DNA of 5,449 bases from Pseudomonadota bacterium (GTDB taxonomy: Bacteria > Pseudomonadota > Alphaproteobacteria > Ferrovibrionales > Ferrovibrionaceae), in the NCBI GenBank assembly GCA_023433835.1, contig JAEYTW010000155.1, positions 1 through 5,449 on the forward strand, read 5' to 3'. A program made the position numbers and the translations under genes. Below the pieces are notes generated by a model. It was not told where the DNA came from. It did not search any database and saw only the letters and a list, made by a program, of their open reading frames with translations. How positions within the stretch are numbered: the stretch's first letter is position 1; the number at the start of each line of letters is the position of its first letter. This document shows, one piece after another, positions 1 through 5,105 of this stretch.

Positions 1-894
1 GGCCTGCAAGAGGCCGGTGATGCCCAGCGCGGAATCGTCGCGCAGTTCCAGCGGATCGCAATAGGCGCCATCCACCCGGCGATAGATCACGTCGACCCGG
101 CGCAGGCCGTCGAGCGTCTTGAGGAACACGACATCGTCGCGCACCGTCAGGTCGGCGCCCTGGACCAGGGTAAGGCCGAGTTCGCGGGCGAGATAGACAT
201 GCTCGAAATAAGCCGGGTTGTAAGGTCCCGGCGTCAGCACGACCACCCGCGGCGTCGGCCCGCCCCAGGGGGCCAATGCCTGGAGGCTTGCCAAAAACAG
301 GTCGGTGAAGGCGCCCAGCCGCTTGACCGGCGTGGCGCGGAAGGCTTCCGGCAAGGTTCGGGCAAGCACGCGGCGATTGCGCAGCGCATAACCGACGCCC
401 GCCGGCGCCTGGGTGCGGTCGGCGATCACCCGCCACGTGCCGTCGGGCCCGCGCATCAGATCGGCCGCGTAGAAAGGCAGATGCGGCCCCGGCGCGGGCG
501 CCCCCATCCGGCGGCACGGGCGCAGGAAATGCGGATTGCCGTAGACGAGGTAAGGCGGCAGCAACCGCTCGGCGATCAGGGCTTGCGGGCCATAGACATC
601 GGCCAGGATGCGGTCGAGCAGCCGGGCGCGCTGGGCCAGGCCGCGGGCCAGGTCTTCCCATTCGGCTTCCGGCAGGATCAGCGGCACCGGGTCCAGCGTC
701 CAGCCGCCGGGCTGGTTGTGGCCGAAAATGGTCAGGATTTCGTCGGTTTCGGCGACTTGCGCGCGGGCACGCAACGCCCGTTCGGCCAGGCCGCCTTCCG
801 GCAGGCCGCTGAGCGTGCCGAGCAGCCCGTGCCAATGCGGACGCAACTGGCCGTTGCCGGCCACCATCTCGTCATAGGCGCGATGGTCACCCAT
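1..894 (-). CDS. Circularly permuted type 2 ATP-grasp protein, N-terminal part (C-terminus beyond window edge)
   Basis: The minus strand is open without a stop from ATG at 894 to the left edge, giving 298 residues. Family hallmarks include HNQPGGWTLDPVPLI (about 59-73), DVYGPQ (99-104), DRTQAPAGVGYALRNR (159-174), the run from LTPGPYNPAYFEH (220-232) to LAREL, and VIYRRVDGAYCDPLEL (269-284). These match the CP_ATPgrasp_2 (DUF404/DUF407) family, whose full proteins are much longer and are sometimes fused to an alpha-E domain. The family is predicted to be an ATP-dependent peptide-bond-forming ligase (amidoligase), usually encoded with alpha-E and transglutaminase-like proteins; its substrate is unknown. 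No signal peptide or membrane segment is seen, so it is probably cytosolic. The start at 894 is the only in-frame ATG nearby that keeps the conserved N-terminus, and a G-run (907-913) sits upstream as a weak ribosome site. It lies 70 bp downstream of the TetR gene on the same strand, so co-transcription is possible. The family call is firm; the biochemical role is not. Confidence 0.93.
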   Translation of the reverse strand, partial: MGDHRAYDEMVAGNGQLRPHWHGLLGTLSGLPEGGLAERALRARAQVAETDEILTIFGHNQPGGWTLDPVPLILPEAEWEDLARGLAQRARLLDRILADVYGPQALIAERLLPPYLVYGNPHFLRPCRRMGAPAPGPHLPFYAADLMRGPDGTWRVIADRTQAPAGVGYALRNRRVLARTLPEAFRATPVKRLGAFTDLFLASLQALAPWGGPTPRVVVLTPGPYNPAYFEHVYLARELGLTLVQGADLTVRDDVVFLKTLDGLRRVDVIYRRVDGAYCDPLELRDDSALGITGLLQA

Positions 895-964
895 CGGTCG
901 CTTCAGCCCCCCCGGCTTGCCATGGATTCGGGGCAGGACCGTATCATGGGGGCATGGGCCAGGG

Positions 965-1576
965 CTACCCGCAGCACCCCGCCACGGCAAGATCGAGATG
1001 CCGTTCGATCATATCGAGCGGATCCTGGCCGAACATCCTGATGCGGCGGGTATGGACCAGCAGCAGCACGCCGACCGCATAGGCGAAGAAATCCGCCACC
1101 AGCCGGCCGGCCGTGGCCTCGTCCGCTCCCAGGCCACGGGCCGCCCGGCCGAGGGGCGCGAGCGTCGCGGCCAGGGCCTCGTTCAGGCCGGCATCGAAGT
1201 CGCGGCCGAGGCCATGCGGTTTCATGCCGCCGCGGAACAGATAGAACCCGAGATCGAGATCGCCGGGATTTTCGGCGTAGAAGGTGAAGAAGGCGAGGCC
1301 GGCCGCGCGAAAGGCCGCCGCCGGCGCGCCCACGGCCGCCGCCTCGGTCACCGCCTTCAGCCGTTCCAGCGAGTCCGCCAGCAGCGCGGCGTAGACCGCT
1401 TCCTTCGACGGGAAATGGAAATAGAGCGCCGCCGGGGTGTAGCCCGCCGCCTTGGCGATCGACCGCAGGCTCGCCCCTTCCAGCCCCTCGGCCTCGAATA
1501 CCGCGCGGGCGGCATCGAGGATCAGCGAACGCTTGAGCCGCATCACCGCCTGGCGGCGCTTGGCCGGGGCGGTCAT
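965..1576 (-). CDS. TetR/AcrR-family transcriptional regulator
   Basis: A 203-residue protein of normal TetR size. The N-terminal DNA-binding domain is clear: helix 1 LILDAARAVFEAEG (18-31), then the helix-turn-helix LRSIAKAAGYTPAALYFHF (37-55), followed by PSKEAVYAALL (56-66). The remaining residues form an alanine-rich all-helical ligand-binding domain with no recognisable ligand signature. ATG at 1576 is chosen because it gives a basic N-terminal arm before helix 1; Met12 (1543) is a possible alternative, and neither has a strong Shine-Dalgarno. The gene is divergent from the HpaB-like/acdS operon across 258 bp, the classic layout of a TetR repressor controlling its neighbour and itself. 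This control is inferred from layout. A small palindrome over the neighbour's -10 box (1804-1814) is a candidate operator. Regulation of acdS by a TetR protein would be unlike the Lrp-type AcdR or NifA control known in other proteobacteria. Confidence 0.93.
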   Translation of the reverse strand: MTAPAKRRQAVMRLKRSLILDAARAVFEAEGLEGASLRSIAKAAGYTPAALYFHFPSKEAVYAALLADSLERLKAVTEAAAVGAPAAAFRAAGLAFFTFYAENPGDLDLGFYLFRGGMKPHGLGRDFDAGLNEALAATLAPLGRAARGLGADEATAGRLVADFFAYAVGVLLLVHTRRIRMFGQDPLDMIERHLDLAVAGCCG

Positions 1577-1595
1577 CGTGAACGCCCCACGACAC

Positions 1596-1700
1596 CGTCA
1601 CCGCCGGGCTTGTCCCGGCGGTCGGACGGGGTAGTCCGTGGCCGCAATCTCATCTCACGGACTGCTCGTACTGATTGCCGGGTCAGGCCCGGCAATGACG
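1596..1700. repeat. REP/BIME-like element: two inverted CCGGG-core hairpins around a central inverted repeat
   Basis: Two perfect 9-bp-arm, 5-nt-loop hairpins lie head to head: ACCGCCGGG / CCCGGCGGT at 1600-1608 and 1614-1622, and ATTGCCGGG / CCCGGCAAT at 1674-1682 and 1688-1696. The outer ends are CGTCA (1596-1600) and TGACG (1696-1700). When the right unit is reverse-complemented, it matches the left unit at 22 of 28 positions. Four of the six differences fall as paired changes (CC..GG versus TT..AA), so both stems are kept. Between them is a third inverted repeat, AGTCCGTG (1633-1640) and CACGGACT (1656-1663). Palindromes with this core are common intergenic repeats in alphaproteobacteria; that is from general knowledge, and copy number here cannot be seen. 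Confidence 0.8.
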
Positions 1701-1780
1701 ATGAAGAGCCGGCGCCGGGGCGACGAATCGCGCTGTGTCATCAACCCACCTTAACGGGCCCGCTCCCCATCGTCGAGCGC

Positions 1781-1809
1781 TTGACCGGATTTTCGAACGC
1801 CGTTAGATT
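1781..1809 (+). promoter_or_regulatory. Putative sigma-70 promoter of the HpaB-like/acdS operon
   Basis: TTGACC (1781-1786, five of six to the -35 consensus) is followed after 17 bp by TAGATT (1804-1809, four of six to the -10 consensus). The stretch is locally AT-richer than its surroundings and ends 25 bp before the start codon. This was found by eye and no start site is known. Confidence 0.5.
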
Positions 1810-1814
1810 ATCTA
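1804..1814. promoter_or_regulatory. Candidate operator palindrome over the -10 box
   Basis: TAGAT-T-ATCTA is an 11-bp perfect inverted repeat with a one-base centre. It covers the proposed -10 hexamer between a TetR gene and its divergent neighbour, which is where a TetR repressor would block transcription. It is short for a TetR site, although looser GTT...AAC symmetry extends it to 1802-1820. The assignment is inferred from position only. Confidence 0.35.
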
Positions 1815-1821
1815 TAAAACT

Positions 1822-1828
1822 GGAAGGA
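1822..1828 (+). promoter_or_regulatory. Ribosome binding site of the HpaB-like gene
   Basis: GGAAGGA lies 6 nt before ATG at 1835. It favours this start over the in-frame ATG at 1841 and over any start further upstream in the long open frame. Confidence 0.7.
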
Positions 1829-1834
1829 TCGCCC

Positions 1835-3367
1835 ATGTTGATGTCGGCCGAAGGCTATCGCGACTCGCTGCGCGCCTATCGCCCGCGGGTCTTCGTCAAC
1901 GGATCGCAGGTCGACAGCGTCGCCGACGAGCCGCTGCTGGCCCCCGGCATCAATGCGGTCGGCGTCACCTACGACTTCGCCCTGCAGGACCGGCACCGGG
2001 CGCTGATGACGGCGCGCCAGGCGACCTCGGGCCAGGTCGTCAACCGCATGCTGCATATCAACGAAACCTCGACCGACCTGCTCTACAAGCTCGAGGCCGT
2101 GCGGCTGCTCTGCGCCGAATCCGGCTGCGCCCAGCGCTATCTGACCCATGACGCGCTGAACGGCATCTTCCAGGCCACCGCGCGCACCGATGCCGCCCAT
2201 GGCACCGACTATCACCAGCGCTTCCTCAATTACCTGCACGGCGTGCAGGACCGCGACCTGACGCTCGGCGTCGCCATGACCGACGCCAAGGGCGACCGGT
2301 CCCTGAAGCCCGGCCTGCAGGAAAACCGCGACGTCTACGTCCATGTCGCCGAACGGCGGGCGGACGGCCTGGTCATCCGCGGCACCAAGGCGATCGTCAC
2401 CGGTGCGCCCTATATGCATGAATTCCTGGTCATGCCCTGCCGCACCCACACCGCCGACGACCGCGATTTCGCCGTCTGCTGCGCGGTGCCGGTCGATGCC
2501 GAGGGCGTGACCATCGTCGCCCGCCCCGCCGGCCGGCCGGGCGAGGCGGCGGCGAAATTCTCCGGCCGCTACGGCCAGTCGACCGGCGTCGTCATCTTCG
2601 ACGACGTCTTCGTGCCCTGGGACCGTGTGTTCCTCGCCGGCGAGCACGAGGAGGGCGGCCATCTCACCACCACCTACGCCACCCACCACCGCCATTCCTG
2701 CATCGGCGCCCCCGCCGGCTTCGGCGACCAGCTGATCGGCGCCGGCGCGCTGATGATCGAGGCGAACGGCCTCGACGCTGACCGCCACGGCCATATCCGC
2801 GATGCGATGGTCGACCTGATCAAGATCGTCGAGGGTTTCTTCGCCTGCGGCGTCGCCGCCTCGGTTTACGGTGCGACCGACGGGTCCGGGGCGATCATGC
2901 CGGATGCCGTGTTCGCCAATGTCGGCAAGCTGCTGCTTGCCACCCAGATCTACGACATGCACCGCCTGGCCCATTACGTCTCGGGCGGCCTGGTCGTCGC
3001 CCTGCCCGGGCCTGACGAGGATCATAATCCGGAGACGGCTGCCTCGCTGTCGGCCGTGCTGGCCGGCCGGGCCGACATCCCCGCCGCCCGCCGGCTCGAG
3101 GTCGCCCGGCTGGTAGAGGACCTGACCGCGTCGAACCAGGGCGGCTGGTACTCGATGATCTCGCTGCACGGCGGCGGCTCGCCGGAAGCGATGAAGCGCG
3201 AGATCTGGCGCAACTATCCCGTCGCCTCCAGGGCCGAGATGGTCGAACGCCTGCTCGACCGCGGCGTGCTGGCCGATGGCCGCCGCGTCTCCAGCCAGCC
3301 CGGGCGCTGTTGCGTCACCGGCTGCGAGGTGCCCTCTCCCCCCGCCACCATCATCGCCGCGGAATGA
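1835..3367 (+). CDS. HpaB-superfamily flavoprotein, 4-hydroxybutyryl-CoA dehydratase-like but lacking cluster ligands
   Basis: A 510-residue protein of the 4-hydroxyphenylacetate 3-hydroxylase (HpaB) superfamily, which uses FAD in an acyl-CoA-dehydrogenase-like fold. The HpaB_N region covers about 1-275 and HpaB_C about 280-475. Recognisable motifs are MLMSAEGYRDSL (1-12, nearly the AbfD N-terminus), MTDAKGDRSLKP (148-159), IRGTKAIVTGAP (181-192), FDDVFVPWDRVFL (255-267), HHRHS (284-288) and LHGGGSPEA (444-452). From memory of AbfD, its [4Fe-4S] ligands are Cys99, Cys103, His292 and Cys299. Here Cys98 and His285 are kept, but the other two positions are Tyr102 and Ala292, and the catalytic Glu455 position is Ile442. 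An iron-sulfur dehydratase is therefore unlikely. A reduced-flavin monooxygenase or another flavin reaction is possible, but no reductase partner is in the window. The tail (about 478-510) carries CCVTGC (492-497). It is translationally linked to acdS. The family is certain; the substrate is unknown. Confidence 0.9.
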   Translation: MLMSAEGYRDSLRAYRPRVFVNGSQVDSVADEPLLAPGINAVGVTYDFALQDRHRALMTARQATSGQVVNRMLHINETSTDLLYKLEAVRLLCAESGCAQRYLTHDALNGIFQATARTDAAHGTDYHQRFLNYLHGVQDRDLTLGVAMTDAKGDRSLKPGLQENRDVYVHVAERRADGLVIRGTKAIVTGAPYMHEFLVMPCRTHTADDRDFAVCCAVPVDAEGVTIVARPAGRPGEAAAKFSGRYGQSTGVVIFDDVFVPWDRVFLAGEHEEGGHLTTTYATHHRHSCIGAPAGFGDQLIGAGALMIEANGLDADRHGHIRDAMVDLIKIVEGFFACGVAASVYGATDGSGAIMPDAVFANVGKLLLATQIYDMHRLAHYVSGGLVVALPGPDEDHNPETAASLSAVLAGRADIPAARRLEVARLVEDLTASNQGGWYSMISLHGGGSPEAMKREIWRNYPVASRAEMVERLLDRGVLADGRRVSSQPGRCCVTGCEVPSPPATIIAAE

Positions 3368-3372
3368 TCCCG

Positions 3373-4386
3373 ATGTTCGACCGTTACCAACGCTACCCCC
3401 TGACCTTCGGCCCGACGCCGGTCGAACCGCTGAAGCGGCTGTCGACCCGTCTCGGCAACAAGGTCGAGATCTGGGCCAAGCGCGAGGATTGCAATTCGGG
3501 CCTGGCCTTCGGCGGCAACAAGCTGCGCAAGCTCGAATACCTGGTGCCCGACATCCTTGCCTCGGGCGCCGACACGCTGGTCTCGATCGGCGGGGTGCAG
3601 TCGAACCACACCCGCCAGGTGGCGGCGGTGGCCGCGAAGCTCGGCCTCAAATGCGTGCTGGTGCAGGGCAGCTGGGTCGACTGGCCCGATGCCGTCTACG
3701 ATCGCGTCGGCAACATCCAGCTCAGCCGCATCATGGGCGCCGATATCGAGTTTTCGACCGAGGATTTCTCGATTGCCATCAAGGACAGCTGGTCGCGCGT
3801 CGTCGACCGGGTGAAGCGGGCGGGCGGCAAACCCTACGCCATCCCCGCCGGCGCCTCCGACCATCCGCTCGGCGGGCTCGGCTATGCGGCCTTTGCCGAT
3901 GAGTTGCGCGCCCAGGAAGCAGCGCTGGGCTTCCGCTTCGACTACATCCTCACGGCCTCCGGTTCCGGCTCGACCCAGGGCGGCATGGTCGCCGGCTTCG
4001 CCCATGAAGGCCGGGCCGGGCGGGTGATCGGCATCGACATCACCGCGCGGCCCGCCGACACGCGCGCGATGGTGCGCAGGATCGCCGAGCGTACCGCCGA
4101 CATGCTCGCGGTCGGCCGGCCCATCACCGACGCCGACATCGTGCTGAACGAAGACTACGCCTATCCGGCTTACGGCCGCCCGTCGCCCGAGACGCTCGCC
4201 GCCATCCGCCTCTGCGCGCAGGCCGAAGGCATGCTGACCGACCCGGTCTACGAGGGGAAATCGATGCAGGCCCTGATCGACCTGGTGGGCAAGGGCTACT
4301 TTCCCACGGGCGCCAAGGTGCTTTACGTGCATCTCGGCGGCGTGCCGGCGATCTCGGGCTACGCGTCGGTGTTCAGGAACGGTTAG
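3373..4386 (+). CDS. acdS: 1-aminocyclopropane-1-carboxylate deaminase (ACC deaminase)
   Basis: This PLP enzyme (fold type II) opens ACC, the ethylene precursor, to 2-oxobutanoate and ammonia in the cytosol. The 337-residue product matches the usual length of about 338 and resembles Pseudomonas AcdS throughout, e.g. RYPLTFGPTP, AKREDCNSGLAFGGNK, DAVYDRVGNI, GSTQGGM and LTDPVYEGKSM. Numbering is one less than the Pseudomonas enzyme: PLP lysine Lys50 (Lys51), Ser77 (Ser78), Tyr267 (Tyr268), Tyr293-Glu294 (Tyr294-Glu295) and Leu321 (Leu322). Glu and Leu at the last two positions separate ACC deaminase from D-cysteine desulfhydrase. His79 replaces the Gln found in Pseudomonas. Start 3373 gives the family's N-terminus, with GGA 9 nt upstream; ATG at 3364 would add three residues and makes an ATGA overlap with the HpaB-like stop. 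Either start implies translational coupling. The 3' end overlaps the convergent toxin gene by 14 bp. D-cysteine desulfhydrase is the less likely alternative. Confidence 0.94.
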   Translation: MFDRYQRYPLTFGPTPVEPLKRLSTRLGNKVEIWAKREDCNSGLAFGGNKLRKLEYLVPDILASGADTLVSIGGVQSNHTRQVAAVAAKLGLKCVLVQGSWVDWPDAVYDRVGNIQLSRIMGADIEFSTEDFSIAIKDSWSRVVDRVKRAGGKPYAIPAGASDHPLGGLGYAAFADELRAQEAALGFRFDYILTASGSGSTQGGMVAGFAHEGRAGRVIGIDITARPADTRAMVRRIAERTADMLAVGRPITDADIVLNEDYAYPAYGRPSPETLAAIRLCAQAEGMLTDPVYEGKSMQALIDLVGKGYFPTGAKVLYVHLGGVPAISGYASVFRNG

Positions 4387-4783
4387 GACGAAACGGGTTG
4401 GCGATCCGAAGGCGCCCTTCCACGACCAGGCCGTCCCGCACGTCTTCACTGTGAAGGATATCGCATCCGGCCTTCAACGCGGAGGCGACGATCAATGCGT
4501 CGTAGATCGAGAAGCCATAGCGCTCGGCCAGTGCTATCGCATGGTCATGAGTATCCAGCTCCAACGGGTGGATACGGTCGCAGAGCAACCTGATATCGGC
4601 GAGGGCAGCGCTGACTTCATTCCAGTCGAAGCCGAGCTTGCGCCGCGCGACATGCGTGAACTCGTCGAGGACCTGAACGCTGATGTGGCAGCGGCGCGCA
4701 AGCAAATCTTGCGCGACCGCTGCACGCGGATCATCTGAGAAGGCATAGACGACAACATTGGTATCGAGAAATTCGTGAGCCAT
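4373..4783 (-). CDS. vapC: VapC-type PIN-domain ribonuclease toxin
   Basis: A 136-residue PIN-domain protein of typical VapC length. The acidic metal-binding residues are in the expected order: Asp7 in FLDTNVVVYAF (5-15), Glu41 in LDEF, Asp95 in IYDALIVASAL (93-103) and Asp114 in HSEDV (111-115). VapC toxins are Mg-dependent endoribonucleases, often cleaving tRNA or rRNA; the target here is unknown. No residue needed for catalysis is missing, so the toxin looks intact. It starts 5 nt after the vapB stop with only a distant GGAGG (4803-4807, about 19 nt away), so its translation probably depends on coupling to vapB. Its last codons overlap the acdS 3' end tail to tail. Base composition is less GC-rich than in acdS, which suggests acquisition. 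Confidence 0.9.
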   Translation of the reverse strand: MAHEFLDTNVVVYAFSDDPRAAVAQDLLARRCHISVQVLDEFTHVARRKLGFDWNEVSAALADIRLLCDRIHPLELDTHDHAIALAERYGFSIYDALIVASALKAGCDILHSEDVRDGLVVEGRLRIANPFRPNRS

Positions 4784-4788
4784 GCGCG

Positions 4789-5019
4789 TCAGCGCTCATT
4801 AGCCTCCTCGCGATCGAATTTCCAGCCGGGTGGAATTGGTTTGCGCATTGCCCGGATGCGCTCCAACGCCCTTTCACGCTCCTTGTCGCGCTGAATGTCG
4901 AAGGTTCGTTGGCCGGCGATGCGGATCTCGATGTCATCGCCTTCGCGCAATTCCAGGGCTTCGACAATCGAAGCCGGCAAGCGGATGGCCAAACTATTGC
5001 CCCAGCGTGCGACCTGCAT
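4789..5019 (-). CDS. vapB: VapB-type antitoxin, AbrB/MazE-fold DNA-binding protein
   Basis: A 76-residue antitoxin. The N-terminal half, MQVARWGNSLAIRLPASIVE (1-20) then LELREGDDIEI, is a typical SpoVT/AbrB-like swapped-hairpin DNA-binding domain, with the WGNSLAIRLP core found in MazE and many VapB proteins. The C-terminal half is charged (RDKERERALERI, then PIPPGWKFDREEANER) and is the likely toxin-wrapping tail. Start 5019 is chosen over the longer frame from 5067 because GGAGG (5026-5030 on this strand) sits exactly 6 nt upstream and the conserved domain begins at once. It precedes vapC by 5 nt in one operon. Family members bind their own promoter, alone and with the toxin, and the inverted repeat at 5033-5055 is the expected site. 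Confidence 0.9.
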   Translation of the reverse strand: MQVARWGNSLAIRLPASIVEALELREGDDIEIRIAGQRTFDIQRDKERERALERIRAMRKPIPPGWKFDREEANER

Positions 5020-5025
5020 GACGAA

Positions 5026-5030
5026 CCTCC
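5026..5030 (-). promoter_or_regulatory. Ribosome binding site of vapB
   Basis: GGAGG on the minus strand, 6 nt before ATG at 5019. It decides this start against the in-frame ATG at 5067, which would place the promoter and operator inside the coding region. Confidence 0.75.
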
Positions 5031-5032
5031 AT

Positions 5033-5055
5033 GATCTACAGGAAAAATGTAGATC
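5033..5055. promoter_or_regulatory. VapBC operator candidate
   Basis: Perfect 8-bp arms GATCTACA (5033-5040) and TGTAGATC (5048-5055) flank an AT-rich 7-nt spacer. The repeat begins 3 bp beyond the vapB ribosome site and covers the proposed -10 box. This matches the autoregulatory operators bound by AbrB-fold antitoxins and their toxin complexes. Binding itself is inferred. Confidence 0.65.
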
Positions 5056-5074
5056 TAAACCCACCAACAGGCAA
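5046..5074 (-). promoter_or_regulatory. Putative vapBC promoter
   Basis: On the minus strand, TTGCCT (5069-5074) is followed after 17 bp by TACATT (5046-5051); each hexamer matches consensus at four of six positions. The -10 box overlaps the spacer and distal arm of the inverted repeat, so antitoxin binding would occlude polymerase. Confidence 0.45.
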
Positions 5075-5105
5075 GGTTTTGACGCCGGTCACATCCCGCC
5101 GGAGA

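Larger units (their letters stand above)
1577..1834. other. Divergent intergenic region between tetR-type gene and HpaB-like operon
   Basis: These 258 bp hold no credible gene. From left to right: a short tetR leader (1577-1595), a two-hairpin REP/BIME-like element (1596-1700), a self-complementary CCGGCGCCGG (1709-1718), a CGGGCCCG palindrome (1755-1762), then a locally AT-richer promoter zone (about 1787-1820) and the ribosome site of the HpaB-like gene. The open reading frame crossing it in frame with the HpaB-like gene is an artefact of GC-rich composition: upstream of 1577 it runs antisense to the TetR coding sequence. Confidence 0.8.

Noticed and set aside
199..1041. Plus-strand open frame over the ATP-grasp gene
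   Set aside because: The minus strand reads as an uninterrupted, motif-rich ATP-grasp protein. The plus-strand product is Arg/Gln-rich with no family features.
903..1601. Minus-strand open frame overlapping the TetR gene in another phase
   Set aside because: Arg/Gly-rich frame-shifted shadow; the TetR helix-turn-helix is in the 965-1576 frame.
1600..1696. Reading the two CCGGG hairpins as intrinsic terminators or a CRISPR array
   Set aside because: No T-tract follows either stem, and they stand between divergent genes where no transcript needs ending. There are only two inverted units, not direct repeats with regular spacers.
917..1834. Long upstream open frame in phase with the HpaB-like gene, which would give an 816-residue protein
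   Set aside because: Its first 660 bases run antisense to a clear TetR gene and the rest crosses the repeat element. The peptide is Arg/Gly-rich with no family resemblance, whereas the ATG at 1835 has a good ribosome site and the family's own N-terminus.
1808..3169. 453-codon minus-strand open frame opposite the HpaB-like gene
   Set aside because: Composition is typical of an antisense shadow in GC-rich DNA (many Gly, Asp, Val, Arg), with no domain and no ribosome site. The plus strand encodes a recognised enzyme.
3214..4449. 411-codon minus-strand open frame opposite acdS
   Set aside because: Antisense shadow of a strongly conserved gene; the protein is low in recognisable motifs and rich in His, Gly and Asp.
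5019..5067. Longer vapB start at 5067
   Set aside because: It would place the promoter, the inverted repeat and the GGAGG ribosome site within the coding sequence, and the added residues do not belong to the AbrB-fold domain.
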